DNA of 64,000 bases from Ga0077527 sp050250695 (GCA_050250695.1 JBFWOE010000003.1:1-64000), one strand, 5' to 3'; positions 7,768 to 17,442 are shown, counted from the stretch's first letter. Made by a program: numbers and translations. The notes: a model not told the origin generated them from the letters alone.

Positions 7768-10700
7768 ATGACCGCCCGCCTGCGCGAAATACCCTACAAC
7801 TACACGTCGTTCTCCGACCGCGAGATCGTCATCCGCCTGCTCGGCGCCGCGCGCTGGGATCTGCTCAACGAACTGCGCGCCCAGCGCCGGACCGGGCGTT
7901 CGGCGAAAATGCTGTACGAAGTGCTCGGCGACATGTGGGTCGTCAAACGCAACCCGTACATCGAGGACGACCTGCTCGGCAACCGCAGGCGCCGCGCCGC
8001 ACTGGTCGATGGCATGCGCAGCCGCCTGGCGGAAATCGAAACGCGACGGGAAACGCCTGACGCCCGCGTCAGCGCCCTGCTGGCGGCGGCGCACGATGCA
8101 GTCGATGACTTCGAAGCCGAATTCGAGCAGACCCTGGCGCTGCGCCGGCGCGCCCTGGCCCGCCTTTCACGCGCCACGCGCCGCGACAACGTGCAGTTCG
8201 ACGGACTCGCGCGCGTGTCGCACGTCACCGACGCCACCGACTGGCGGGTCGAATATCCCTTCGTGGTCATCAATCCTGACACCGAAAACGAAGTGGCCGC
8301 CGTGGTTGCCGCCTGCATCGAACTCGGCCTGACCATCATTCCGCGCGGCGGCGGCACCGGCTATACCGGTGGCGCGATTCCGCTGACGCGTCACTCCGCG
8401 GTCATCAACACCGAAAAACTCGACCGGCTCGAACCGATAGTGCAGGCAGGCCTGCCGGGCGTGGACCGCCCGGTCGCCACCCTCCGTTGCGGCGCCGGCG
8501 TGGTCACACGCAGGGCCATGGAAGCCGCGGAAAACGCAGGACTGGTATTCGCCTGCGATCCGACGTCGGCGGACGCCTCGTGCATCGGCGGCAATGTCGC
8601 CATGAATGCCGGCGGCAAAAAAGCGGTGTTGTGGGGTACCGCGCTGGACAACCTGGCGTCGTGGAAAATGGTGACGCCGGATGCCCGCTGGATGCTCGTC
8701 GAACGCCTCGATCACAACCTCGGCAAGATCCATGACGTCGCGACTGCCCGCTTCCGCATCACGCGCTACAGGCGCGACGGCAGGACCGCGGAAGGCGAGC
8801 CTGAAATCCTGGAAATCCCGGGCACCGCCTTCCGCAAGCGCGGCCTGGGCAAGGACGTCACCGACAAGGTGCTCGGCGGGCTACCGGGAATCCAGAAGGA
8901 AGGCTGCGACGGCATCATCACCCAGGCCACCTTCGTGCTGCACAAAATGCCGCCGGCCATCCGTACCGTGTGCCTGGAATTCTTCAGTGCGGTGCGCGAG
9001 GCCGTGCCCTCGATCGTCGAAATCAAGCGCTACCTCGACGGCAATCCGGATGCCGTGCTTGCAGGACTGGAACATCTCGATGCGCGTTACCTGAAGGCCG
9101 TCGGTTACGCCACCAAGGCGCGGCGCGCCGGCCGCCCGAAAATGGTGCTGGTCGGCGACATCGTCGGCGACGACGAAAACGCCGTGGCCGCGGCGGCTTC
9201 GCAGGTGGTGCGCATCGCCAATGCCCGCGGTGCGGAAGGGTTCGTCGCGGTTTCCGCCGACGCCCGCCGCAGCTTCTGGCTGGACCGCGCGCGCACCGCG
9301 GCAATCGCGCGCCATACCAACGCCTTCAAGATCAACGAGGACGTGGTCATTCCGCTGGAGCGCCTGGGCGATTATTCCGACGGCATAGAGCGAATCAACA
9401 TCGAGCTGTCGATCCGCAACAAGTTGCGCATCCTCGACGCCGTCGATTCCGTGATGGCCGGCGAACTGCCGGTCGCCAGCCCGGATCCCGGGGTCTCCGC
9501 GGCGGAAGTCATCGGGGACCGCCCTGCGCGCGCGCGCGCGCTGATCGAAGCCGCCCGCCAGCGCTGGCAATGGCTGCTGGACCGCCTGGACCGCCCGGTT
9601 GACATCATTCTCGGCGAGCAGGCGGTCATCCCACCGGATCTGTTATCGCGCCACGCCGGGGGCACGCTGTTCCACGTTCTGCAGGACCATACGCTGCGGG
9701 TTTCCTGGAAGGAAGAGGTGCGCACGCACCTTGCCGACATCTTCGGTGGCCGGCCGTTCGTCAAAGTCATGGAAACGATCGACGCCGCGCATCGCCAGGC
9801 CCTGCGCGGCCGCGTGTTCGTCGCGCTGCACATGCACGCAGGCGACGGCAACGTGCATACCAACATCCCCGTCAACTCCGACAACTACGTGATGCTGCAG
9901 GAAGCCGCCGATGCCGTTGCCCGCATCATGCGGCTCGCGGAATCCCTCGACGGCGTGATCTCCGGCGAGCACGGCATCGGCATCACCAAACTGGAATTCC
10001 TGCCGGAAGCTCGCATTGCCGACTTCAAGGCCTACAAGGACCGGGTTGATCCGCACGGGCACTTCAACAAGGGCAAGCTGCTGCCCGGAGCCGCCCTGGG
10101 CAACGCCTACACACCGAGCTTTTCGCTGCTCGGCGCGGAAAGCCTGATCCTCGAGCAATCCGATGTCGGCGCGATCGCGGATTCGGTCAAGGACTGCCTG
10201 CGCTGCGGCAAATGCAAACCCGTGTGCGCGACCCACGTGCCCCGCGCCAACCTGCTCTACAGCCCGCGCAACAAGATCCTCGCCACCGGCCTGCTGATCG
10301 AAGCCTTTCTCTACGAGGAACAGACGCGCCGCGGCATATCCCTGGAGCATTTCGACGAATTCGGCGACGTGGCCGATCACTGCACCGTGTGCCACAAGTG
10401 CGCAAATCCGTGCCCGGTCGACATTGATTTCGGCGACGTGTCGATCGCGATGCGCAACTTCCTTCGCCAGCACGGCAAGCGCCGCTTCAATGCCGGAGCC
10501 CGCGCATCCATGCTGTTTCTGAACACCACCGATCCGCGCACCATCCACGTCGTGCGCAAACTGATGATCGACTGGGGTTACAGGGTTCAGCGCATCGCCC
10601 ACCGTGCAGCCAAAGCCCTGGGACTGGCCGGCGCACAGACCGGCCGTCCACCGGCCACGGTCGGCAAACCCCCGGTGCGTGCTCAGGTCATCCATTTCAT

Positions 10701-11601
10701 CAACAAGCCGATGCCCGGAAAGCTGCCGAAGCAGGCATCACGCGCGCTGCTCGACATCGAAGACGCGCGCATCGTGCCGGTGATCCGCGATCCGGCCAGG
10801 GTATCTGAGGATACCGACGCGGTTTTTTATTTCCCGGGGTGCGGCTCCGAGCGCCTGTTCAGCCAGGTCGGCCTGGCAACCCAGGCCATGCTGTATGACC
10901 TCGGCGTGCAGACCGTGCTGCCGCCGGGTTACCTGTGCTGCGGTTACCCGCAGACCGCGGCCGGCGAGGAGGCCAGGGGCCAGGCCATCACCACCGCCAA
11001 CCGCGTGCTGTTCCACCGGGTAGCGCACACGCTCAACTACCTCGACATCAAAACCGTGATCGTGTCCTGCGGCACCTGCATGGACCAGCTGCAGAAATAC
11101 GAATTCGACAGGATATTCCCGGGATGCCGGCTGCTCGACATCCACGAATACCTGCTGGAACGCGGCGTCCGGCTCGAAGGCGCCACCGGGGTGCGCTACA
11201 TGTATCATGACCCCTGCCATACACCGATGAAAACGCATGCGCCGATGAAAGTGGTCAACACGCTGATGGCGGCGCCTGTTCTGCCGAGCGAACGCTGCTG
11301 CGGAGAGTCCGGAACCCTGGCCGTCACACGACCCGACATCTCGACGCAGGTGCGCTTCCGCAAGGAAGAGGAAATGCGCCGCGGCGCCGCACAGCTGCGT
11401 TCCGGCGATGACAAGGCCGCCATCAAGATACTGACCTCGTGCCCGTCGTGCCTGCAGGGGCTCGCGCGTTTTTCCGCCGATGCCGGCACCGAACCCGATT
11501 ACATCGTGGTGGAAATGGCCAACCGCCTGCTGGGCGCGAACTGGATGAGTGATTACGTGAACAAGGCGAACAGCGGCGGCATCGAACGGGTGCTGCTGTG
11601 A
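7768..11601 (+). CDS. Large FAD-linked oxidase / Fe-S / CCG oxidoreductase (D-lactate dehydrogenase-like, DUF3683)
   Basis: This 1277-residue protein joins several modules. Residues 1-130 match the DUF3683 leader seen in betaproteobacteria. The FAD-binding PCMH core includes IIPRGGGTGYTGGAIP near residue 193. The FAD-oxidase C-terminal region ends with GVISGEHGIGITK near 730. Two 4Fe-4S clusters follow, CLRCGKCKPVC (about 810) and CTVCHKCANPCP (about 872). Two cysteine-rich CCG modules end it: CGSERLF to CCGYPQ (about 1025-1060) and CHTP to CCGESG (about 1150-1178). This layout fits a membrane-associated 2-hydroxy-acid dehydrogenase passing electrons to quinone. It equals GlcD plus GlcF in one chain. 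The substrate is not known; D-lactate or glycolate are guesses. Confidence 0.88.
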   Translation: MTARLREIPYNYTSFSDREIVIRLLGAARWDLLNELRAQRRTGRSAKMLYEVLGDMWVVKRNPYIEDDLLGNRRRRAALVDGMRSRLAEIETRRETPDARVSALLAAAHDAVDDFEAEFEQTLALRRRALARLSRATRRDNVQFDGLARVSHVTDATDWRVEYPFVVINPDTENEVAAVVAACIELGLTIIPRGGGTGYTGGAIPLTRHSAVINTEKLDRLEPIVQAGLPGVDRPVATLRCGAGVVTRRAMEAAENAGLVFACDPTSADASCIGGNVAMNAGGKKAVLWGTALDNLASWKMVTPDARWMLVERLDHNLGKIHDVATARFRITRYRRDGRTAEGEPEILEIPGTAFRKRGLGKDVTDKVLGGLPGIQKEGCDGIITQATFVLHKMPPAIRTVCLEFFSAVREAVPSIVEIKRYLDGNPDAVLAGLEHLDARYLKAVGYATKARRAGRPKMVLVGDIVGDDENAVAAAASQVVRIANARGAEGFVAVSADARRSFWLDRARTAAIARHTNAFKINEDVVIPLERLGDYSDGIERINIELSIRNKLRILDAVDSVMAGELPVASPDPGVSAAEVIGDRPARARALIEAARQRWQWLLDRLDRPVDIILGEQAVIPPDLLSRHAGGTLFHVLQDHTLRVSWKEEVRTHLADIFGGRPFVKVMETIDAAHRQALRGRVFVALHMHAGDGNVHTNIPVNSDNYVMLQEAADAVARIMRLAESLDGVISGEHGIGITKLEFLPEARIADFKAYKDRVDPHGHFNKGKLLPGAALGNAYTPSFSLLGAESLILEQSDVGAIADSVKDCLRCGKCKPVCATHVPRANLLYSPRNKILATGLLIEAFLYEEQTRRGISLEHFDEFGDVADHCTVCHKCANPCPVDIDFGDVSIAMRNFLRQHGKRRFNAGARASMLFLNTTDPRTIHVVRKLMIDWGYRVQRIAHRAAKALGLAGAQTGRPPATVGKPPVRAQVIHFINKPMPGKLPKQASRALLDIEDARIVPVIRDPARVSEDTDAVFYFPGCGSERLFSQVGLATQAMLYDLGVQTVLPPGYLCCGYPQTAAGEEARGQAITTANRVLFHRVAHTLNYLDIKTVIVSCGTCMDQLQKYEFDRIFPGCRLLDIHEYLLERGVRLEGATGVRYMYHDPCHTPMKTHAPMKVVNTLMAAPVLPSERCCGESGTLAVTRPDISTQVRFRKEEEMRRGAAQLRSGDDKAAIKILTSCPSCLQGLARFSADAGTEPDYIVVEMANRLLGANWMSDYVNKANSGGIERVLL

Positions 11602-11713
11602 TGCGTGTCATTCTGCACACGGTGCCGCACGGGTCTTGTCGTGCATCGGCGACATGTGACATATTCACTTGCCGTCATTTTCATTCAATCAGAATAATGC
11701 GTACCCGTTATCA

Positions 11714-13282
11714 ATGGGATACGCCATGGCCACGGTTTTGAGCTCGACACCCGGATTACTGAAAATTTCGACCGTTGCGGAAACGAAGACGTTTCTCGCG
11801 CAATTGTCGGCCACCGAACTGGCACCTCGCCAGGCGCTGCTGCTGACGCAATTGAGGCTGTTCACGGACGGCAAGATCGCCGGCGGCACGCGCCTGCAGG
11901 TGCTCGAGGCATTGCGCGACACCGTCCTCGAGACACAACACGCGCGCAGCAAGGAATACTGGGGCAAGCCGGTGCCGTTCGATGCGGACACCCGGGAAAT
12001 CTTCGAGCGCAGCATCGGGTTGTGGCGCGCGCTGGCCGACGCTTATGAATCCCTGATTGCCGACATGGCGGACAATGGCGACCTGGCGGCACAGGCAGCG
12101 ACGGTCTGTTACCGGTCGCTGCGCTGCGCCGGATTTGCCATGACCGCGCACAACCGGGCTTACCATGCGGTCCCCGAAGGGTTGTGGGAGCAGCTGCACC
12201 GCCTGTACGCATTTGCCGAAACCGCGGAGATCACCGACACGCCGGTCAGCGAATCAGGCGGCCATGGCACCGTCAACCTGGCCTACCTGCAGATCGTGCT
12301 CACGCAGCGCGCAAACCCCGACTCCCTGTCCGTGCTGCAGATGAATACCGTGGACCGGGCGCTGGCGCAGTGGGTCGCGCAGGCGCGCCTGTCGAGGGAT
12401 CCGGTCGGTCCCGACCGTGACAAGGCACTGGCGGTCGACCTTGGGTCGAACCAGGGTGCACGCCGCCCGAAGAACCTTCCGGGCATCAATCTGCGTTACC
12501 TGGATCTCGAGGCATTCGGCGAAAGGTTGCGGCATACTGCGGTGGCCCTGAAAACCCAAACCCCGGACAAACTGGGGCTCGGCCCGATTGCGCGCGAAGC
12601 GTGCGAAAAACTGATGCTCAGCCTGAACACCTGTTGGCTGGCACCGGGAACCGGCCGCGCCGATGAACGCAAAGCCGTTTCGTTCAATGTGCTCGTGTCG
12701 TCCACGATCGCCGCCATGCATTTCAACATCAGCGGCAAACCGTTCGCGCCGCCGGATGCCGGCCTCTCATCGCGCGCGCGGTTCGAAATGGCGGGTTTCG
12801 AACGGGTCGACGGCCCGTCGGTCGGTGAAGCCTCGATGCGCAGCCGTACGCTGGAAACCTGGACAGTCGCCAACCAGAGCGCATCGGGCATACTCGGAAT
12901 GTGCCGCAAGCCCACCGATTCCACGCACTTGACGCACAACCAGCTCCTGGGCCTGGTCGCGCCCAACGGCAACACCTATCTCGGATTAGTGCAAAGGCTC
13001 TGCGTCGAGGCCAACGGCGCGACCTGGCTGGGATTCAGGCTGCTGCGCGCAAAAGTGCAGGCGGTCGCCGCCCGCCAATCCATCAACGATGTCCCCTATG
13101 ACCGCGCGCTGCTGCTCGAAGCCGGCCCGGGGGGGGAGCCGCCCACCATCATCGTCGTCCCCGGAACTTATGCTGTCGGCCGGATACTCGACATGCACGA
13201 CGGCAAGCCGCACAAGATCCGGCTCACGGCCCTCGTCGACCGTGGCTCCAATTTCGAGCGCGCAGCCTACACTGCCGCTTGA
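11714..13282 (+). CDS. Conserved hypothetical protein, possible PilZ-like C-terminal domain
   Basis: I do not recognise a named family over the full length (522 residues from the ATG at 11714; TTG 11669 and ATG 11726 are alternatives and none has a good ribosome site). It looks cytoplasmic, with no signal peptide or membrane helix. The N-terminal half is helical and leucine-rich. Around residue 387 is RSRTLETWTVANQSASG; the NxSxxG part and the upstream arginines resemble a degenerate PilZ (cyclic-di-GMP binding) motif, and the region after it is beta-rich. A c-di-GMP receptor role is inference. It is followed after 7 bases by the DUF2817 gene. Confidence 0.7.
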   Translation: MGYAMATVLSSTPGLLKISTVAETKTFLAQLSATELAPRQALLLTQLRLFTDGKIAGGTRLQVLEALRDTVLETQHARSKEYWGKPVPFDADTREIFERSIGLWRALADAYESLIADMADNGDLAAQAATVCYRSLRCAGFAMTAHNRAYHAVPEGLWEQLHRLYAFAETAEITDTPVSESGGHGTVNLAYLQIVLTQRANPDSLSVLQMNTVDRALAQWVAQARLSRDPVGPDRDKALAVDLGSNQGARRPKNLPGINLRYLDLEAFGERLRHTAVALKTQTPDKLGLGPIAREACEKLMLSLNTCWLAPGTGRADERKAVSFNVLVSSTIAAMHFNISGKPFAPPDAGLSSRARFEMAGFERVDGPSVGEASMRSRTLETWTVANQSASGILGMCRKPTDSTHLTHNQLLGLVAPNGNTYLGLVQRLCVEANGATWLGFRLLRAKVQAVAARQSINDVPYDRALLLEAGPGGEPPTIIVVPGTYAVGRILDMHDGKPHKIRLTALVDRGSNFERAAYTAA

Positions 13283-13289
13283 GCGGCTG

Positions 13290-14372
13290 GTGCCGCGCGC
13301 GGCGGTTTCCGGCGCCGGTTACTTTTCGCCGGACTACATCACGGCGCGCAACCGCTTCCACATGGCGGCACGGCACGCAGGAGCGGCGCTCGACGCCCTG
13401 CCGCTGGCTGCACCGGGGCCCCGCGGCGAAGCGCTGACCATAGACATCGCCTGGCTGGGCACCGCGCTGCCAAGGCGCGTCCTGCTGCACATCAGCGGGG
13501 TCCACGGCGTCGAAGCATTCGCCGGATCAGCCGCACAGATCGCGCTGCTCGAAGCGCCGCCGCCGTTGCCGGCCGATGGCGCATTGATACTCGTGCATGT
13601 CCTCAATCCCTGGGGCATGGCCTGGCTGCGCCGCGTCAACGAACACAACGTTGACCTGAACCGGAATTTCCATGCCGATGGCAGCACCTGGACCGGCGCG
13701 CCGCCGCTGTACAACAGGCTCGATCTCCTGCTCAACCCGGCATCACCGCCATGCCGCGACGCGTTCATGCTGCGCCTGGCGGTGAGCGGCCTGCGCCACG
13801 GCACGCGCGCTGTGCGCCAGGCCATTGCGCATGGGCAACACCGTTATCCGCGCGGACTGTTCTACGGCGGAGCGGAACTGCAGCCGGGACCTGCCGCGTT
13901 CGCCGCATGGATCTGCACGCGGCTGCAGGGGGCAAAGAAAGTCCTCACCATCGACATGCATACAGGACTGGGGCCGCACGCCATGGATACGCTGTTCGTG
14001 GAATCGGCTGACGATGCCGCAGCACTGGAACAGGCCCTGCGACAAAACCCCACCGGCAGTGCCGCGTCACCTGCCCCCTACACGGTGCGCGGCAGCCTGG
14101 GCACCGCACTGCCCCGGCTGCTGCCCGGGGCGCGCTCAGCTTTCGTGCTGCAGGAAATCGGCACCTGGTCCCCACTGCGCGTGCTGCACGCCTTGCGCGA
14201 GGAAAACCGCTGGCATCATTACGGCAGCGGCGATCCCGACCATCCCGCCAAACGCGGCCTGCTCGAAGCCCTGTGCCCGGCGTCGCCCGCCTGGCGCAGC
14301 GCTGCTGTCGAGCGCGGGATCCGGCTGGTCCGGCGGGCGGCGGATTTTCATTTAGGCGGGAACTCATCATGA
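13290..14372 (+). CDS. DUF2817 / M14-like metallopeptidase family protein
   Basis: The frame is open well upstream, but recognisable sequence starts at PRAAVSGAGYFSPDY, so the GTG at 13290 is used (360 residues). The zinc-carboxypeptidase-like signature is present: SGVHGVEAFAGS gives the HxxE pair and DMHTGLGPH a third ligand. NEHNVDLNRNF matches the NxDLNR substrate-carboxylate motif of M14 enzymes. DUF2817 proteins are predicted amidases or carboxypeptidases of unknown substrate. No signal peptide is seen. The stop overlaps the next start (ATGA), suggesting translational coupling with the HIT gene. Confidence 0.8.
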   Translation: MPRAAVSGAGYFSPDYITARNRFHMAARHAGAALDALPLAAPGPRGEALTIDIAWLGTALPRRVLLHISGVHGVEAFAGSAAQIALLEAPPPLPADGALILVHVLNPWGMAWLRRVNEHNVDLNRNFHADGSTWTGAPPLYNRLDLLLNPASPPCRDAFMLRLAVSGLRHGTRAVRQAIAHGQHRYPRGLFYGGAELQPGPAAFAAWICTRLQGAKKVLTIDMHTGLGPHAMDTLFVESADDAAALEQALRQNPTGSAASPAPYTVRGSLGTALPRLLPGARSAFVLQEIGTWSPLRVLHALREENRWHHYGSGDPDHPAKRGLLEALCPASPAWRSAAVERGIRLVRRAADFHLGGNSS

Positions 14373-14788
14373 TCTGCGATCTTTGCTTGACCCCTGGCGG
14401 AACGGTGCTCTGGCAGGATGCGCGGTGCTGCGTCGTACATGTCGAGGAGCCCGGTTATCCCGGATTCTGCCGCGTCATCTGGAATTCACATGTGCGGGAA
14501 ATGAGCGACCTGAGCGAAACCGACCGCACGCACTGCATGCGCATCGTGTTTGCAACGGAACGCGTGCTGCGCCAGGCCTTGAAACCCGACAAGATCAATC
14601 TCGCGAGCCTCGGCAACTTGGTGCCGCATGTCCACTGGCACGTGATTCCGCGCTTTGCCGATGATCCGCATTTCCCGCAGCCGGTGTGGGGAACCCGCCA
14701 GCGCCCGGGGGCGACCACGCGTCCGGATGTCGATGCCGCCACCCTCGCCGCAGCACTGGCCGCAGAACTGAAAAAAACCGCTGCCTAG
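14369..14788 (+). CDS. HIT family nucleotide-binding/hydrolase protein
   Basis: The 139-residue protein carries the histidine triad HVHWHVIPR at about residues 88-96, where the middle His is the nucleophile in nucleotidyl-phosphoramidate or dinucleotide hydrolysis. The N-terminus ICDLC has a CxxC that may bind zinc in some members. The ATG at 14369 overlaps the stop of the preceding gene. HIT proteins cleave AMP-linked compounds; the specific substrate is unknown. It converges on phoR. Confidence 0.88.
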   Translation: MICDLCLTPGGTVLWQDARCCVVHVEEPGYPGFCRVIWNSHVREMSDLSETDRTHCMRIVFATERVLRQALKPDKINLASLGNLVPHVHWHVIPRFADDPHFPQPVWGTRQRPGATTRPDVDAATLAAALAAELKKTAA

Positions 14789-14796
14789 CGCCTGCC

Positions 14797-16134
14797 TCAG
14801 CCCCCGCGGGCCAGCAAGGGTGCTGCGACGGTTGTCGGCCGCGTGACGCGCTCGGGAGGAAACGCGACACTGAAACAACTGCCGCGCCCCGGCTCGCTGA
14901 CGACATCCAGTCGTGCGCCATGACGGTTGACCACGTGTTTGACGATGGCCAGGCCGAGACCGGTGCCCCCGGTTTCGCGCGAACGGCCGCGATCCACCCG
15001 GTAAAAACGTTCGGTCAGGCGGGGAATGTGCTGTGGTGCGACGCCGATCCCGGTGTCGCGCACGGCGAACACCGCACCGCCGTCGCCGGTGTCCTGCCAT
15101 GACAGCCGCACTTCCCCCCCGGCAGGCGTGTAACGCACGGCATTGCTGACCAGGTTGCCGAAAGCGCTGCGCAACTCGTCAGCAGCACCGTTGATCCAGG
15201 CCGGGCTTTCCAGCACCAGCAGCACCTTGTGCTGCCCCGCCGACAGTGCCAATGCATCGTGGTACAGCGCACGCACGATGTCGGGCGCGTTGACCGGCTC
15301 TTCCCGTGCCGGATTACCCTCGGATTCAAGACGCGACAGCGTCAGCAGATCCTCGACCAGGCCCTGCATGCGCTTGGCCTGGTCGCTCATCATCGGCACC
15401 GAGCGACGGATCAGCGCCGGATCCGGATTCTCCATGTCGGCGATGGTTTCGAGGAAACCGCCGATAACCGTCAGGGGTGTGCGCAGTTCATGCGATACAT
15501 TGGCGACAAAGTCGCGGCGCATGGTTTCCACGCGTTCACGGTCGGTCACGTCGCGGCTGATGATCAGCTTGCGATTGGCCTCGTAGGGCACTATCAGCAC
15601 CGACAGGATCAGCGCGCCTCCGCCTGAACCCTTCAGCGTCAGCGGATCGCCGTAACCCTCCGCATCCAGGGCTTCGACGAATTGCGGCTGGCGCACCAGG
15701 TGGGTGATCAGTTGCCCGGTATCGCGGCGCGGATCCAGCCCGAAATGCAGTTCCGCCTTGGGATTGCACCATTCGATCTGGTTCCTGCCGTCCAGTATCA
15801 CCAGACCGTCGGGCATCGCCATGCCCGCCTGGCGAAAATCCTGCAGGGTTGCCGTCAGCCGCGACTCGCTGCGCCGCTGCCGCCGCAGCAGGTGATAAAA
15901 CGCGCCAAACACATCGTCCCACAGTCCCGAGCTGTCGGGAACGGCCTCGGGACGCGGATCCTTCAGCCACTTCGCCAGCCGCGCCAGGTGGCTGACATGG
16001 TGCAACAGCATCAGCAGCAGCATGAACGCCAGCACGGCATACCCCGCGACTTCGCCGGAAATCATCCGGGCCAGCCCGGCCACGCATAACACTCCCGCGA
16101 TGCGGAATAAAAAACCTTTCCAGATATTGTTCAC
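14797..16134 (-). CDS. phoR: Phosphate sensor histidine kinase PhoR
   Basis: The 445-residue kinase begins with two hydrophobic helices (about residues 8-45), as in PhoR proteins carrying DUF3329. A PAS-like domain follows (GLVILDGRNQIEWCNP). The HisKA box is VSHELRTPLTVIGGF, with the phospho-accepting His. The ATP-binding part has NLVSNAVRYTPAGG (N box), VRDTGIGVA (G1) and GGTGLGLAIVKHVVNRHG (G2). It autophosphorylates when phosphate is limiting and passes the phosphate to PhoB. It starts at GTG, 52 bases after the phoB stop, so the two form an operon. Confidence 0.93.
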   Translation of the reverse strand: MNNIWKGFLFRIAGVLCVAGLARMISGEVAGYAVLAFMLLLMLLHHVSHLARLAKWLKDPRPEAVPDSSGLWDDVFGAFYHLLRRQRRSESRLTATLQDFRQAGMAMPDGLVILDGRNQIEWCNPKAELHFGLDPRRDTGQLITHLVRQPQFVEALDAEGYGDPLTLKGSGGGALILSVLIVPYEANRKLIISRDVTDRERVETMRRDFVANVSHELRTPLTVIGGFLETIADMENPDPALIRRSVPMMSDQAKRMQGLVEDLLTLSRLESEGNPAREEPVNAPDIVRALYHDALALSAGQHKVLLVLESPAWINGAADELRSAFGNLVSNAVRYTPAGGEVRLSWQDTGDGGAVFAVRDTGIGVAPQHIPRLTERFYRVDRGRSRETGGTGLGLAIVKHVVNRHGARLDVVSEPGRGSCFSVAFPPERVTRPTTVAAPLLARGG

Positions 16135-16186
16135 TGCCGCGTTCCTGTTGCCTGCTGCAGCAATTGTCGCACGGCAGCGCGAAAAT

Positions 16187-16873
16187 TCAGTTCACGGACA
16201 GCCGGTATCCGGAACTGCGCACGGTCTGGATCAGCCTGTCATGCCCGGTGGGTTCCAGGGCCTTGCGCAGGCGGCGGATATGCACATCCACCGTACGTTC
16301 CTCGACGAACACGTGGTCGCCCCAGACCTGGTCGAGCAGCTGCACCCGCGTATAGACCCGTTCGGCATGCGTCATGAAAAAATGCAACAGCCTGAACTCG
16401 GTGGGGCCGAGTTGCAGCGGCGCACCGTTGCCGGTGACGCGATGGCTGGCGGGGTCCAGCTGCAATCCGGCCAGACTGACAATGTCATCGGTGGCCTGCG
16501 GCGTGCGCCGCCGCAACAGCGCCTTGACGCGGGCATTGAGCTCCCGCGGCGAGAACGGCTTGGTGATGTAATCGTCGGCGCCGGTTTCCAGCCCGGCAAG
16601 CTTGTCCTGCTCCTCGGCGCGCGCCGTCAGCATGATCAGCGGCACGGTCTGCGTCCGCCTGTCGGTGCGAAGGCGGCGTGCAAATTCAATGCCGTTGATG
16701 CCCGGCAGCATCCAGTCGAGCACGATCAGGTCCGGCAATTCGTCGCGCACCATGCGCAGCGCCTGTTCCGCAGAGTCGGCGCGCAGGGCCCGGTGTCCCG
16801 CCAGTTCCAGGTTGCATGCAACAAGCTCCTGAATGGCCGGTTCGTCTTCCACTACCAGTATCGTCGCTGACAT
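16187..16873 (-). CDS. phoB: Phosphate regulon response regulator PhoB
   Basis: This 228-residue OmpR/PhoB-type regulator has an N-terminal receiver domain: the acidic pair at DEPAI, the phospho-acceptor Asp in LIVLDWMLPG, and Lys in DDYITKPFSPREL. It ends with a winged-helix domain (GPTEFRLLHFFMTHAERVY, RTVDVHIRRLRKAL). After phosphorylation by PhoR it binds Pho boxes and activates phosphate-scavenging genes. A Pho box and a matching -10 element stand just upstream, indicating autoregulation. Its partner phoR follows on the same strand. Confidence 0.95.
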   Translation of the reverse strand: MSATILVVEDEPAIQELVACNLELAGHRALRADSAEQALRMVRDELPDLIVLDWMLPGINGIEFARRLRTDRRTQTVPLIMLTARAEEQDKLAGLETGADDYITKPFSPRELNARVKALLRRRTPQATDDIVSLAGLQLDPASHRVTGNGAPLQLGPTEFRLLHFFMTHAERVYTRVQLLDQVWGDHVFVEERTVDVHIRRLRKALEPTGHDRLIQTVRSSGYRLSVN

Positions 16874-16914
16874 GGATGTCCCTGATGCAGTCTATGGGGT
16901 TGTTGTGCCCGCGA

Positions 16915-16948
16915 ATATTATGACCCTGTTGTTACGGCACTGTGACAG
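16915..16948 (-). promoter_or_regulatory. Pho box and -10 element of the phoBR promoter
   Basis: On the minus strand, CTGTCAC-AGTG-CCGTAAC (16931-16948) has the 7-4-7 layout of a Pho box; the first half is a perfect half-site and the second matches at five of seven bases. Ten bases further is TAATAT (16915-16920), a good -10. This is the usual spacing when PhoB replaces a -35 element. It lies about 60-75 bases before the phoB start. Confidence 0.65.
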
Positions 16949-17064
16949 CTCCGCGACGCATGATCCTAACCCTTTAACTTTTAAGGGTAATTTTGTATTT
17001 CTCCGGCCTCGGTTATGATGCGGTACCGCGATACGCCGCAATATCACCTAACCACCTGAAACCC

Positions 17065-17442
17065 ATGGCCGGACTCAATAAAACTGTGCCGCAGCCCACT
17101 GCAATCACCCTGCACCAGGCATCACGTCTGCTGGAGATTTCGTTTGCCGACGGCAAGACTTTCCGCCTGACGTGCGAATTTCTTCGGGTGTTTTCGCCTT
17201 CAGCGGAAGTCCGCGGCCACGGACCGGGACAGGAAGTGCTGCAAACAGGCAAACAGGATGTAACGATCACCGCAGTGGAACCCGTGGGCCAGTATGCCAT
17301 CCAGCTGCGTTTCTCCGACGGCCACGATACCGGCATTTATTCCTGGGACCTGATCTACGACTACGGCTTGAATCAGGAATCGATGTGGCAACAGTACCTG
17401 CAGCGCCTGCAGGAAGCCGGCGCCTCCCGGGAAAAACAGTAA
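17065..17442 (+). CDS. DUF971 family protein (gamma-butyrobetaine hydroxylase-like N-terminal domain)
   Basis: The ATG at 17065 gives a 125-residue protein. SRLLEISFADGKTFRL, CEFLRVFSPSAEVRGHGP and DGHDTGIYSWDLIYDYG are the conserved blocks of DUF971, the domain also found at the N-terminus of gamma-butyrobetaine hydroxylases and in an Fe-S related protein. In betaproteobacteria this gene habitually precedes ubiE. The function of the stand-alone form is not known. It is read in the same direction as ubiE, with 102 bases between them. Confidence 0.88.
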   Translation: MAGLNKTVPQPTAITLHQASRLLEISFADGKTFRLTCEFLRVFSPSAEVRGHGPGQEVLQTGKQDVTITAVEPVGQYAIQLRFSDGHDTGIYSWDLIYDYGLNQESMWQQYLQRLQEAGASREKQ

